Assembly: GCA_037190665.1 (NCBI GenBank)
Contig: JBBCJT010000027.1
Span: 62,001-126,000, forward strand
Direction of reading: 5' to 3'
Origin: JBBCJT01 sp037190665
GTDB lineage: Bacteria > Pseudomonadota > Alphaproteobacteria > Acetobacterales > Acetobacteraceae
DNA: 64,000 bases
This document shows, in pieces, positions 17,551-26,049 of this stretch. The translations under genes were made by a program, and so were the position numbers. Position 1 is the stretch's first letter. Every line of letters starts with the position of its first letter. The notes under the pieces are model-generated. The model was not told where the DNA came from and searched no databases. It saw nothing but the letters and a program-made list of their open reading frames with translations.

Positions 17551-18819
17551 TCAGGTGGGCAGCAGCGGTTCGATGCGTCCGCGCGCCGCCTTCATGGCAG
17601 CCGCCGGTTCGGCCTGGCCGAGCATCGCCTTCTGGACTTCCTCCATGAAGATATCCATCGCGCGGGCGGCCTGTTCGAAGCCCGGCACCACCAGCATGGC
17701 GGTGGGCAGCACGCGGCGTTCGGCCTCCGAATACGGCGCCAGTTCCTTCACGCGCGGATCGTCGTAAGCCGACATGCGCACCGGCCCGTTGCCGTTCACC
17801 GCCGCCCGGATGGTGTTCTGCGGGCTGCTGATCTCCTTGATCAGCGACCAGGACAGCTTCTTGTCCGGCGCGTTGCGCGGGATCGCCATCGCCCAGACGG
17901 AGGTCTTGGCCGGCACCAGCCCGTTGCCGCCGAGCGTGGACAGCGCCGGCAGCGGTGCCACGCCGAACTGGCCGGGGAATTTACTCTGCTTCGGGTCGTT
18001 GTAGTTCTCGTAGCGGCCGAAGGGCTGGTTGGTCATCGCCGCGCGGCCCTGCTGCATCGTGGTGATGACCTCCTCCGTCTTGAAGGTCATCATGTTCCGC
18101 GGCAGCACGCCCTTGCGGTACCAGTCGCGCAGCAGCGTCACCGCGCGCACCGCCTCCGGCGCGTCGGCGACGTACTTGTAGTCGCGCGTGATGAAGTCGC
18201 CGCCATGCGCGCGGATGATGTCCATGATGCCGGACGGATCGTCCATCGACGTGGCATAGCCGGCGAGCCGGCTGCCGTCGCCGCGCGTGAAGGTCATCTT
18301 CTCGGCGGTCTCGGCGATCTGCTCGAAGGTCGTCGGCACGGCGGACACGCCACGCTCCTCGAACAGGGCCTTGTTCCAGAAGAACCCGTGCGTCGCGTGG
18401 CGGTAAGGCACGCCGATGGACCTGCCGCGATAGGTGTGCGCGGCGAACATCGACGGCGAGATCTCGTCGGGCGCTTCCAGCGGATCGGCCGCCATCAGCG
18501 GGCCCAGATCCTCGAACAGCGGCGCGATGTGCGGGCCGCCATAGCGTTCGAGCAGGAAGGCGACATCGACCGATCCCTGCGCGAGCGCGGCCTCGCGGTA
18601 GACGCGTTCGTGCACCGCCTCCACGCCAAAGGTCAGCCATTCGATGGAGGCGTTGTTCTTCTCGCGCCACGCGGCGGTGGAATCGCCGCCCTTGGCGCCG
18701 GTGACCACGCGCTGGTGCACGGCGTGGCTCATGATCGTCACCCGCTTCTGCCCCTGGGCGATGGCGGGCATTGCGAGCAGTGTCGCGCCGGCCATCAGGC
18801 CGCGTCGTGTCGTGTTCAT
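17551..18819 (-). CDS. extracellular sugar-type solute-binding protein
   Basis: A 422-residue periplasmic receptor of ABC family 1. It has a twin-arginine-like signal (MNTTRRGLMAGATLLAMPAIA) and the mature segment KRVTIMSHAVHQRVVTG, with later FFWNKALFEERGVSAVPTTF typical of family 1 receptors. First gene of the operon with two permeases. It diverges in function from the FadR regulator and dioxygenase just upstream on the same strand, which may control or use the imported compound. Ligand unknown. Confidence 0.9.
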   Translation of the reverse strand: MNTTRRGLMAGATLLAMPAIAQGQKRVTIMSHAVHQRVVTGAKGGDSTAAWREKNNASIEWLTFGVEAVHERVYREAALAQGSVDVAFLLERYGGPHIAPLFEDLGPLMAADPLEAPDEISPSMFAAHTYRGRSIGVPYRHATHGFFWNKALFEERGVSAVPTTFEQIAETAEKMTFTRGDGSRLAGYATSMDDPSGIMDIIRAHGGDFITRDYKYVADAPEAVRAVTLLRDWYRKGVLPRNMMTFKTEEVITTMQQGRAAMTNQPFGRYENYNDPKQSKFPGQFGVAPLPALSTLGGNGLVPAKTSVWAMAIPRNAPDKKLSWSLIKEISSPQNTIRAAVNGNGPVRMSAYDDPRVKELAPYSEAERRVLPTAMLVVPGFEQAARAMDIFMEEVQKAMLGQAEPAAAMKAARGRIEPLLPT

Positions 18820-18847
18820 TGTTCTGCCTCCCCCGTCGCTGCCGGTC

Positions 18848-19573
18848 TCAGCCGGACAATCGTTGTCGTTGGTAGACGTGCCGGCGGGCGCCGCCGATAT
18901 GCGCCGCCATCTCCGCTGCCGCGTGCATGCCGTCGCGCGCGCGGATAGCCTCCAGGATGCGCCGGTGCTCCGCGATCAGCAGGCGGCTGCGCACGGCGGG
19001 ATCGGTCTCGTTGAAATGCCGCACCTCGACCGGGCCGATGCCGATCAGGTTGGGCATGCGGTCGATCGTGATGAGGAAGAAGGCGTTCTCGCTCGCCGCC
19101 GCCACCGCGTGGTGGAAGCGGAAGTTCAGATCGCCCGACAGCGCCGGCGCGCCCAGCGCCTCGGCCGCTTCCGCCTCGGCGATCGCGGCTTCGATGGCGG
19201 CGAGCGTGGCGGGCGTGTGCCGCTCCGCGGCGAGCCGCGCCGTCGCGCTCTCGACCGCGATGCGGAATTCGTAGAAGCGGTCGATATCCGCCACCGTCTC
19301 GATGGCCGGGAAGCGCAGCCCGGCCGCATCCGGGCCGCGCAGCACCACGCTGCCCGATCCCTGGTGCGAGGCGATCAGCCCCTCCTGCTTCAGCCGCGCG
19401 AGCGCGGCGCGCAGGACGGGGCGGGAGACATCGAACCGGCGGGACAGCTCGAACTCGGTGGGCAGCCGCGAGTCCCGCGGAAAGTCGCCGCGCTCGATCA
19501 GGCGGCGGAGCTGCTCCGCCACCCGATCGGCCAGCGTCGGCCGCGGCGCGCCGGCTGCGGCCGGTGCCGCCAT
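18848..19573 (-). CDS. GntR-family (FadR subfamily) transcription regulator
   Basis: A 241-residue regulator. Residues about 12-75 form the winged helix (LADRVAEQLRRLIERGDFPR ... RLPTEFELSRRFDVSRPVLR), followed by an all-helical FCD effector domain with likely metal ligands in NFRFHHAVA and AEHRRILEAI. The ATG at 19573 shares one base with the stop of the dioxygenase (TGATG), so it is coupled to it; longer starts are shadows. It lies 28 bases upstream of the sugar-type ABC operon and probably represses it in the absence of substrate. Confidence 0.9.
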   Translation of the reverse strand: MAAPAAAGAPRPTLADRVAEQLRRLIERGDFPRDSRLPTEFELSRRFDVSRPVLRAALARLKQEGLIASHQGSGSVVLRGPDAAGLRFPAIETVADIDRFYEFRIAVESATARLAAERHTPATLAAIEAAIAEAEAAEALGAPALSGDLNFRFHHAVAAASENAFFLITIDRMPNLIGIGPVEVRHFNETDPAVRSRLLIAEHRRILEAIRARDGMHAAAEMAAHIGGARRHVYQRQRLSG

Positions 19574-20445
19574 CAGACGGGCCGTTCGCCCCGCGTGGTC
19601 AGCCGGTGCATCCGCCGCCGCCCCTGCCCGGTGAAGGCGTCGCGGCGGTGCATGGTGCAGCGGTTGTCCCAGATCACCAGATCGCCGACGCGCCAGCTCT
19701 GCGACCACGTGTTCTGCGGCAGCGTCGCCACGGACCACAGCTCTTCCACCATTTCCTCGCTCTTGGGCAGCGTCAGGCCGGGAATGTAGGCGCCGAAGCG
19801 TCGGCCGAGATACAGCGCCTTGCGGCCGTTCTGCGGATGGGTGCGGATGATCGGGTGCAGAGGTCCGGGCATCTCCCGCACGTCGTCCGTCTCGATGTCC
19901 TTGTAGCCGGGCCGCCTGCCGCCCTGGGCGTTGTGCGAGGCCTGATGCTTCATCTTCAGCTTCGCGATCCGCTCCCGCGTCTCGGGCGACAGCAGGTCGA
20001 GGGCTGCATACATATTTGCAAAGCTGGTGTTGCCGCCGGTGGGCGGCACCTCGCGCGCCAGAAGCATCGTCAGCGCCGACGGCTCATCGGTGAAGGCGAG
20101 GTCGGTGTGCCAGTGCAGCTCGCCGTCCCCGTGCTCGCCGATCGGCTTGCCGTCCTCGGTGACGTTGGAGATGATCGTCACCATCCGCGCGTTCTGCAGG
20201 TAGACGGGGCGGGAGCGGGTGAAGTCGGGCGAGGGCAGCAACTGGCCGAGCTGCGCGCCGAACCGCTCGAATTCCTCGTCCGTGATGTCGGTGTCGCGGA
20301 TGCGCAGCACCTGATGGTCCAGCAGCGCCTGCCGCACGGCGGAAATGTCGTCGGGGGAAGGATCGTGCAGGTCCAGCCCCTGGAGATCGGCCCCGAAGGA
20401 GCCCAGCGGCACGGCACGGACAGCCTGACGGTCGGCGACGAGCAT
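19573..20445 (-). CDS. TauD/TfdA family Fe(II)/2-oxoglutarate dioxygenase
   Basis: A 290-residue enzyme. The iron triad is His113-x-Asp115 (HWHTDLAF) and His265 (RCTMHRRDAF), with Arg276-278 positioned to bind 2-oxoglutarate. Family members hydroxylate taurine, 2,4-D and other carboxylates or sulfonates. First gene of a run with the FadR regulator and ABC uptake genes, so it probably acts on the imported compound. A GGGAGG-like site precedes the ATG at 20445. Confidence 0.9.
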   Translation of the reverse strand: MLVADRQAVRAVPLGSFGADLQGLDLHDPSPDDISAVRQALLDHQVLRIRDTDITDEEFERFGAQLGQLLPSPDFTRSRPVYLQNARMVTIISNVTEDGKPIGEHGDGELHWHTDLAFTDEPSALTMLLAREVPPTGGNTSFANMYAALDLLSPETRERIAKLKMKHQASHNAQGGRRPGYKDIETDDVREMPGPLHPIIRTHPQNGRKALYLGRRFGAYIPGLTLPKSEEMVEELWSVATLPQNTWSQSWRVGDLVIWDNRCTMHRRDAFTGQGRRRMHRLTTRGERPV

Positions 20446-20502
20446 GACGGTCCTCCCAAGGACAAGCGTTGGGCGGGAGGCTGGATGTTGCTTACAAATT
20501 TG

Positions 20503-22188
20503 TCAATCGCGCACGAAAAGCGTCAGCGTCACCCGCCGGCCGCGCGAGTAGTTGAACCCGTCCACCGTGCCGACCTCGCGCGGCGTGAGGCCCAGCTTCG
20601 CCGCCTCCTCGTGGAACGCGGCGAGGTCGCGGTCGCCGATCGCCACCAGCCGGCCGGGCGCCTCGGCGAGGAAGCGCGCCCCGTCCCAGCCGGTGCCAAT
20701 CCATTGCGTGCCGGTGCCGGCGAGGAACATCAGCGACGGCTCGTGATAGCCCACCGCGCCGAAGCGACCGTCCGTGACCGGCCGGGGGCCGAGCACGGCG
20801 GCGGCCTCGGCCGCGAGGCGAGGGGAGATCCAGGGCGCCTCGGTCCGCGCCAACACGAACTGGAAGATCGCGAGGTAGACCAGCGGCATCGCCGCGATCC
20901 CGGTCGCCGCGGCGCGCGGCCAGTCCCCCGCGCGCACCGCCCGCAGCACGAGCCATGCGAGCAATGCCGCCGCCACCGCGGCCGCCGGGCCCCAGCCGAT
21001 CCGCTGGTCCCCCAGCAGCGGCACCGCCGCCCCGCCGAGGCCCAGCACCGCCGCACCCGCGATGAACAGCCCCACCGTGGCGCGCCGCCACCAGCGCGGC
21101 GGCTGGATGCGCGCCGGATCGAGCGCCCAGCGCGCGGCCAGCAGGCACAGCGGCGGATAGAGCGGCAGCACGTAATGCGGCAGCTTGGTCACCACCGCCT
21201 CGAACACGATCCAGTTCGGCACCACCCAGGCGATCAGGAACGCGACCGCCGCCTCCCGTCGTGCCGCCCATGCCGCCGGCAGGGCGCGCAGCACCAGCAG
21301 GCTTGCCGGGAACAGGGTGAAGGGCAGCAGCAGCAGGTACAGCCCGGGCGGTCCCCAGTGCTGCTCCCCGCCGGAGGCGATCTTGCCGCCGAAATCCTGC
21401 CCGATGGCCTCCGCGAAGAACCGGCCCTCGGTCGCGATGCCCACGGCGATGAACCAGGGTGCCGCGACCGCCAGCATCAGCGGGATGCCCCAGGCCGGGC
21501 GCAGCACGCCGACCCAGCGCCACTGCTTCTCCCGCCAGCACAGATAGGCCGCCGCCAGCGCCGGGATCATCGGCGCGACCGGGCCCTTCAGCAGCACCCC
21601 GCCGCCGAGCGCGAGCCAGAACAGCGCCGCCTGCCGGGTGCCGAACCGCGCCGGATCGAGCCATGCGCGCGCCAGCAGCCCCATCACGGCGGTGATGGCG
21701 GCCAGCAGCATCGCATCGGTCTTGGCGATATGCGCCTCCACCGTCAGCAGCACGCTCGCCGCCAGCATCCCGCCCGCGAGCAGCGCCGCGCGGCGGCCGA
21801 CGAGCGCGGCGCCGAGGCCGAACGTCGCCCAGCAGGCGAGGATGCCGCCCATCAGGCTGGGGATTCGGTAGGGCCAGACCGGGTTGGCGGTGGCGATGCC
21901 GGTGGCGCGGGCGGCGGCGGCGAAGGGGGCCTGTAGCCAGTGAATGCCGATGGGTTTCTTGTTCCGCTCCACCTCGCCGGTGCGCAGCGTGACGAAGTCG
22001 CCGGTCTCCAGCATCTGCTTGGTGGCCTGCACGAAGCGCGCCTCGTCGCGGTCCGACGGCGGCAGCACGAAGAAGCCCGGCAGCCACAGCGCCAGGCACA
22101 GCACCGCGAGCAGCAGGTACGGGCGCCGCGTGTCGAGCAGCCGGTCGAGCTTCGTTCGGGCGGCCGGAAGGGGCGGGGCGGTGCTCAT
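20503..22188 (-). CDS. ArnT/GT39-like membrane glycosyltransferase
   Basis: A 561-residue polytopic membrane protein. The first periplasmic loop carries LPPSDRDEARFVQATKQML, with the Asp/Glu typical of ArnT-type enzymes that move a sugar from a polyprenyl phosphate to lipid A or another acceptor. About eleven hydrophobic helices follow and a soluble C-terminal domain is present (from about residue 460). The ATG at 22188 (MSTAPPLPAA) is preferred to an upstream open frame. It diverges from rsmB across 116 bases. Acceptor unknown. Confidence 0.88.
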   Translation of the reverse strand: MSTAPPLPAARTKLDRLLDTRRPYLLLAVLCLALWLPGFFVLPPSDRDEARFVQATKQMLETGDFVTLRTGEVERNKKPIGIHWLQAPFAAAARATGIATANPVWPYRIPSLMGGILACWATFGLGAALVGRRAALLAGGMLAASVLLTVEAHIAKTDAMLLAAITAVMGLLARAWLDPARFGTRQAALFWLALGGGVLLKGPVAPMIPALAAAYLCWREKQWRWVGVLRPAWGIPLMLAVAAPWFIAVGIATEGRFFAEAIGQDFGGKIASGGEQHWGPPGLYLLLLPFTLFPASLLVLRALPAAWAARREAAVAFLIAWVVPNWIVFEAVVTKLPHYVLPLYPPLCLLAARWALDPARIQPPRWWRRATVGLFIAGAAVLGLGGAAVPLLGDQRIGWGPAAAVAAALLAWLVLRAVRAGDWPRAAATGIAAMPLVYLAIFQFVLARTEAPWISPRLAAEAAAVLGPRPVTDGRFGAVGYHEPSLMFLAGTGTQWIGTGWDGARFLAEAPGRLVAIGDRDLAAFHEEAAKLGLTPREVGTVDGFNYSRGRRVTLTLFVRD

Positions 22189-22304
22189 GGCGGGGCGCGC
22201 GCCCATCCGACGGGTGGGCCGGCGCGTCAAGCCACAACCACCGGCGCTGCCCGTGCGCGGGGCAAGCTGGCCAGCGGCCGGTGGACGGGCCATGAGGGTG
22301 CGCG

Positions 22305-23534
22305 ATGACCGCCAATCCCACCCGCGCCGCCGCGCTCGACCTGCTCGCTGCCGTGCTGGACCGCCGCCGTGCGCTGGACGACGCGCTGGGTGCGCTGCCC
22401 CCGATCGACCCGCGCGACCGCGCCGCCGCGCACCGCCTCGCCGCCGCCGCGCTGCGCCGGCTGGGCACGCTGGATGCGGTGCTGGAGACGCTGGTCAGCC
22501 GCGAGCCGCCCGCGCCGGTGCGCCATATCCTGCGGTTGGGCGCGGCGGACCTGCTGCTGCTCGGCACGCCCGCGCATGCGGCGGTGGCCACGCTGGTCGA
22601 TCTGGCGCGCGATCGCGGCCTGCCGAAATTCGCGGGGCTGGTGAACGCGGTGCTGCGCAAGGTCGCGGCCGGGGGCCCGGCGTTGCTGGAGGGGCTGGAC
22701 GGGCCGCGGCTCGATACGCCGTCCTGGCTCTACGGAAGCTGGGGACCGCAGGCGCGCGCGATCGCCGAGGCGCATCAGCACGAGGCGCCGCTCGACCTCA
22801 CGCTCGCCCCCGGCGCGACCCCGCCGCCAGGCGGCGAGATGCTGCCCACCGGCTCGCTGCGCTTTCCGCCCGGCACGCGCGTCATGGACCTGCCCGGTTA
22901 CGAGGACGGCGCGTTCTGGGTGCAGGACGCCGCCGCCGCGCTGCCGGCCCTGCTGCTCGCCCCGCGCGCCGGTGAGCGCATCGCCGATCTCTGCGCCGCG
23001 CCCGGCGGCAAGACCGCCCAGCTCGCCGCCGCGGGCGCGTCTGTGACGGCGGTGGAGAAGGATGCCGGCCGCATCGCCCGGTTGAACGAGAACCTCGCCC
23101 GCCTGCGGCTGACGGCGGAGGTGGTCACCGCCGACGCCACCGCCTGGCGTCCCGCCGCGCCGTTCGATGCCGTGCTGCTGGATGCGCCATGCAGCGCGAC
23201 CGGCACGATCCGCCGCCACCCGGACATCCCGCATCATAAACGCCCGCGCGAGATCGCCGCGCTGACCGCAACCCAGGACGCGCTGCTCGCCGCCGCGCTG
23301 CAACTGGTGAGACCCGGCGGGCGGGTGATCTACGCGGTCTGCTCGCTGCAGCAGGAGGAGGGCGCGGGCCGCATCGCGGCACTCGGCCTGCCGCACGATC
23401 CGTTCCGCCCGGAGGAACTGCCCGGCCTGCCGGAGGCGATTTCGCCCGAGGGTTTCCTGCGCACGCATCCGGCCATGTGGTCCGCGCGCGGCGGCATGGA
23501 CGGGTTTTTCGCCGCGCGGCTTGTCCGCCCCTGA
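22305..23534 (+). CDS. rsmB: RsmB-like 16S rRNA (cytosine-5) methyltransferase
   Basis: A 409-residue SAM-dependent m5C methyltransferase. An N-terminal NusB-like helical domain spans about 1-130. The Rossmann motif is ADLCAAPGGK (227-236); motif IV Cys296 (DAPCSATG) and motif VI Cys346 (YAVCSLQQEEG) are the release and nucleophile cysteines of RsmB-type enzymes. RsmB methylates C967 of 16S rRNA in E. coli. The central link (139-200) is shorter than in E. coli. First gene of the rsmB - rpe - heparinase-like run. Confidence 0.92.
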   Translation: MTANPTRAAALDLLAAVLDRRRALDDALGALPPIDPRDRAAAHRLAAAALRRLGTLDAVLETLVSREPPAPVRHILRLGAADLLLLGTPAHAAVATLVDLARDRGLPKFAGLVNAVLRKVAAGGPALLEGLDGPRLDTPSWLYGSWGPQARAIAEAHQHEAPLDLTLAPGATPPPGGEMLPTGSLRFPPGTRVMDLPGYEDGAFWVQDAAAALPALLLAPRAGERIADLCAAPGGKTAQLAAAGASVTAVEKDAGRIARLNENLARLRLTAEVVTADATAWRPAAPFDAVLLDAPCSATGTIRRHPDIPHHKRPREIAALTATQDALLAAALQLVRPGGRVIYAVCSLQQEEGAGRIAALGLPHDPFRPEELPGLPEAISPEGFLRTHPAMWSARGGMDGFFAARLVRP

Positions 23535-23557
23535 GTCGCCCAGCTAACGAGACCCGC

Positions 23558-24211
23558 ATGTCCCGGCCCGTCCGCATCGCGCCCAGCCTGCTCGCCGCCG
23601 ATTTCACCCGCCTCGGCGAGGAGGTGCGCGCCGTCGCCGAAGCAGGCGCGGACTGGCTGCATCTGGACATCATGGACGGGCATTTCGTGCCCAACATCTC
23701 CTTCGGCCCGGCGCTGGTGAAGGCGTTGCGGCCGGTGGCCGCGATCCCGTTCGACGTGCACCTGATGATCGCGCCCGTCGATCCCTTCCTCGCCGCCTTC
23801 GCGGAAGCCGGGGCGGACGTGATCTCCCTGCATCCGGAAGCCGGGCCGCACCTCCATCGCAGCCTGCAGGCCATCCGCGCGCTTGGCCGCAAGCCCGGTG
23901 TGGTGCTCAATCCCGCGACGCCGGTGGAGAGCGTGGCGCATGTGCTCGATCTCGTGGACCTTGTCCTGGTGATGACGGTCAATCCGGGTTTCGGCGGCCA
24001 GAAATTCCTGTCCTCGCAGCTCGCGAAGATCGCGGCGCTGCGGGCGATGATCGACGCGACGGGCCGCGAGATCGCGCTGCAGGTCGATGGCGGCGTGACG
24101 CCGGAGACCGCGCCGCAGGCGGTCGCGGCCGGCGCGGACGTGCTGGTGGCCGGCACCGCGGTGTTCGGCCGGCCCGACTACGCCGCCGCGATACGCGAGC
24201 TGCGCGGATGA
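23558..24211 (+). CDS. rpe: ribulose-phosphate 3-epimerase
   Basis: A 217-residue TIM-barrel enzyme interconverting ribulose 5-phosphate and xylulose 5-phosphate. Metal and catalytic residues are His35 and Asp37 (WLHLDIMDGHF), His68 (FDVHLM) and Asp177 (QVDGGVT); the phosphate loop is AGTAVF. The ATG at 23558 lies 23 bases after rsmB. Its stop overlaps the next gene as ATGA. Confidence 0.97.
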   Translation: MSRPVRIAPSLLAADFTRLGEEVRAVAEAGADWLHLDIMDGHFVPNISFGPALVKALRPVAAIPFDVHLMIAPVDPFLAAFAEAGADVISLHPEAGPHLHRSLQAIRALGRKPGVVLNPATPVESVAHVLDLVDLVLVMTVNPGFGGQKFLSSQLAKIAALRAMIDATGREIALQVDGGVTPETAPQAVAAGADVLVAGTAVFGRPDYAAAIRELRG

Positions 24212-25794
24212 GCCTGTTCCTGCGCCGCGCGCGCCGGGCCTTCGCGCAACTGGGCGCGCTGAAGCCCGCGCGGGTGCCCGATGCGCCGGCGCGGCCGGTC
24301 AGCGATCCCTGGCCGGGCGATGCGGCGCGCGGCGCGCGGCTGCTGAAGGGCGAGCTCGAGATCGGCGCGACGTGGCGGCCGCTGCGCGCCGGCGGCTGGC
24401 TGGACCTGGGCGGCCCCGTCGCCTTCCGTGCCGCCGCGCACGGTTTCTCCTGGCTGCGCGACCTGCGCGCGCTCGGCACCGATGCGGCGCGGCTGCGGGC
24501 GCGCCAGCTCGTCGGCGAGTGGATCGAGGCGGGGCACCGCGAACCCCTCGCGCAGCTTGCCGATGTGACCGGCGCGCGGCTGACCGCCTGGCTCGGCCAT
24601 TACGATTTCTTCGCCGCCACCGCCGATGACGCGTTCCGCGCGCGGATGATGGCGCGGCTGGTGGCCGATGCGCGCGCGCTGTCCGCGGCGCTGCCGGCGG
24701 AGACGATGGACGGGCGCGGGCTGACCGCGCTGAAGGGGCTGTTCGCCGCCGCCGTCGCGCTGCCCGACCAGGGCGCGTACCTGAACCGGGCGCTGCGCTT
24801 CCTGCCGCAGGAGATCGCGCGGCAGGTGCAGCCGGACGGGATGCAGGCGGAACGTTCGCCGGCCGCGCATCTGGCCGCGCTCGCCGATCTGGTCGAGATC
24901 CGCTCGCTGCTGCAGATCGCGGGCGTCGAGGCGCCCGGCGCGCTGCCCGCCGCGATCGAGCGCATGGGCCCGGTGCTGCGCGCGCTGCGCCACGGGGACG
25001 GCGCGCTCGCTTTGTTCAACGGCTCGCGGGAAGAACTGCCCGCGCTGATCGACCTGGTGCTGACCCAGGCGGGCACGCGGGCGCGGCTGTCGGCGGCGCA
25101 TCCCGTCGGCGGGTTCCACCGCCTGCAGGCCGGCCGCACGCTGGTGATCGCCGATGGCGAGGCGCCGCCGCCGGAAGGGCTCGACCGGCTGGCGCATGCC
25201 GGCACGCTCGCCTTCGAGATGTCGATCGGCCGCGACCGGCTGATCGTCAATTGCGGCGCGGCGCCGACCGCGGCGCCGGAGTGGCGCGATGCCCTGCGCG
25301 CCACCGCCGCGCATTCGACGCTGGTGATCGCGGACGTGAACTCCGCCGAACTGCGCGAGGGCGGGCTCGGCCGCCGCCCCGAACACGTCGCCGCCGAGCG
25401 TCAGGAAGCGAACGGCGCGCACTGGCTGGAGATGAGCCATGACGGCTGGCACCGCCTGTTCGGCGCCACCCATCGCCGCCGCCTGTACCTCGCCGAGAGC
25501 GGCGAGGACGTGCGCGGCGAGGACCTGATCGAGGCGACGACCCCGCAGCCCTTCACGCTGCGCTTCCACCTGCACCCGTCGGTGAAGGCGAGCCTGTCCA
25601 ACGACGGCGATGCGGTGCTGCTGCGCCTGCCGTCCGGCGGCGGCTGGCGGCTGCGCGCGGATGGCGCGGTGCTGACGCTGGAGGAAAGCGTCTATGTCGG
25701 CGGCGGCGATGCGCGGCGGTCGGAGCAGGTGGTGCTGAACGGCTTCCCCGACGGCGCGCAGATCGTGAAATGGGCGATCACCAAGGTCGGTTGA
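24208..25794 (+). CDS. heparinase II/III family protein
   Basis: A 528-residue protein with an alpha/alpha-toroid N-terminal half (SWLRDLRALG, AWLGHYDFFAATADD) and a beta-sandwich heparinase II/III C-terminal half (GGFHRLQAGRTLVIADGE ... AHSTLVIADVNSAELREGG ... GDAVLLRLPSGGGWRLRADG). No signal peptide, which is usual for the alphaproteobacterial copy between rpe and purH. That synteny is well conserved, but the substrate is not known; a role in envelope polysaccharide turnover is possible. Coupled to rpe by a four-base overlap. Confidence 0.88.
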   Translation: MSLFLRRARRAFAQLGALKPARVPDAPARPVSDPWPGDAARGARLLKGELEIGATWRPLRAGGWLDLGGPVAFRAAAHGFSWLRDLRALGTDAARLRARQLVGEWIEAGHREPLAQLADVTGARLTAWLGHYDFFAATADDAFRARMMARLVADARALSAALPAETMDGRGLTALKGLFAAAVALPDQGAYLNRALRFLPQEIARQVQPDGMQAERSPAAHLAALADLVEIRSLLQIAGVEAPGALPAAIERMGPVLRALRHGDGALALFNGSREELPALIDLVLTQAGTRARLSAAHPVGGFHRLQAGRTLVIADGEAPPPEGLDRLAHAGTLAFEMSIGRDRLIVNCGAAPTAAPEWRDALRATAAHSTLVIADVNSAELREGGLGRRPEHVAAERQEANGAHWLEMSHDGWHRLFGATHRRRLYLAESGEDVRGEDLIEATTPQPFTLRFHLHPSVKASLSNDGDAVLLRLPSGGGWRLRADGAVLTLEESVYVGGGDARRSEQVVLNGFPDGAQIVKWAITKVG

Positions 25795-25869
25795 GGGGAT
25801 TGCCCGCCTCCACCGATGCCGCTCCCTCTTCTGTCCGACGGGGCTTTTGCCAGAAGCTCGCCATCTTCT

Positions 25870-26000
25870 CCCTCTCCCGCCGGGCGGGAGAGGGCCGGGG
25901 TGAGGGTGCGTCCGCCAGCGTCCCGTTGAGGCTTCGCGTAGCCCCCCTCACCCTCCCGCGAAGACGCGGGCCCCTCCCTCTCCCGCCCGGCGGGAGAGGG
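25870..26000. repeat. pair of palindromic intergenic repeats (REP/BIME-like)
   Basis: Two perfect stem-loops CCCTCTCCCGC-nnn-GCGGGAGAGGG lie at 25870-25894 and 25976-26000. Between them GGTGAGGGTGCG and CCCCCTCACCCTCCCGCG face each other, so the two units are in inverted order like a BIME. The same hairpin recurs at 35265, 36997 and 41459. It separates the heparinase-like gene from the GT4 gene, and the ATG at 26002 belongs to the repeat. Confidence 0.75.
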
Positions 26001-26049
26001 GATGTTGCGCGACCATTTCGCAAAACTCTCGTGTGCGGATGAGGGTCCC

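Noticed and set aside
26002..26049. ATG 26002 as start of the GT4 gene
   Set aside because: The ATG lies in the conserved tail of an intergenic repeat; GTG 26050 begins exactly at the family start VRILEVVNVD.
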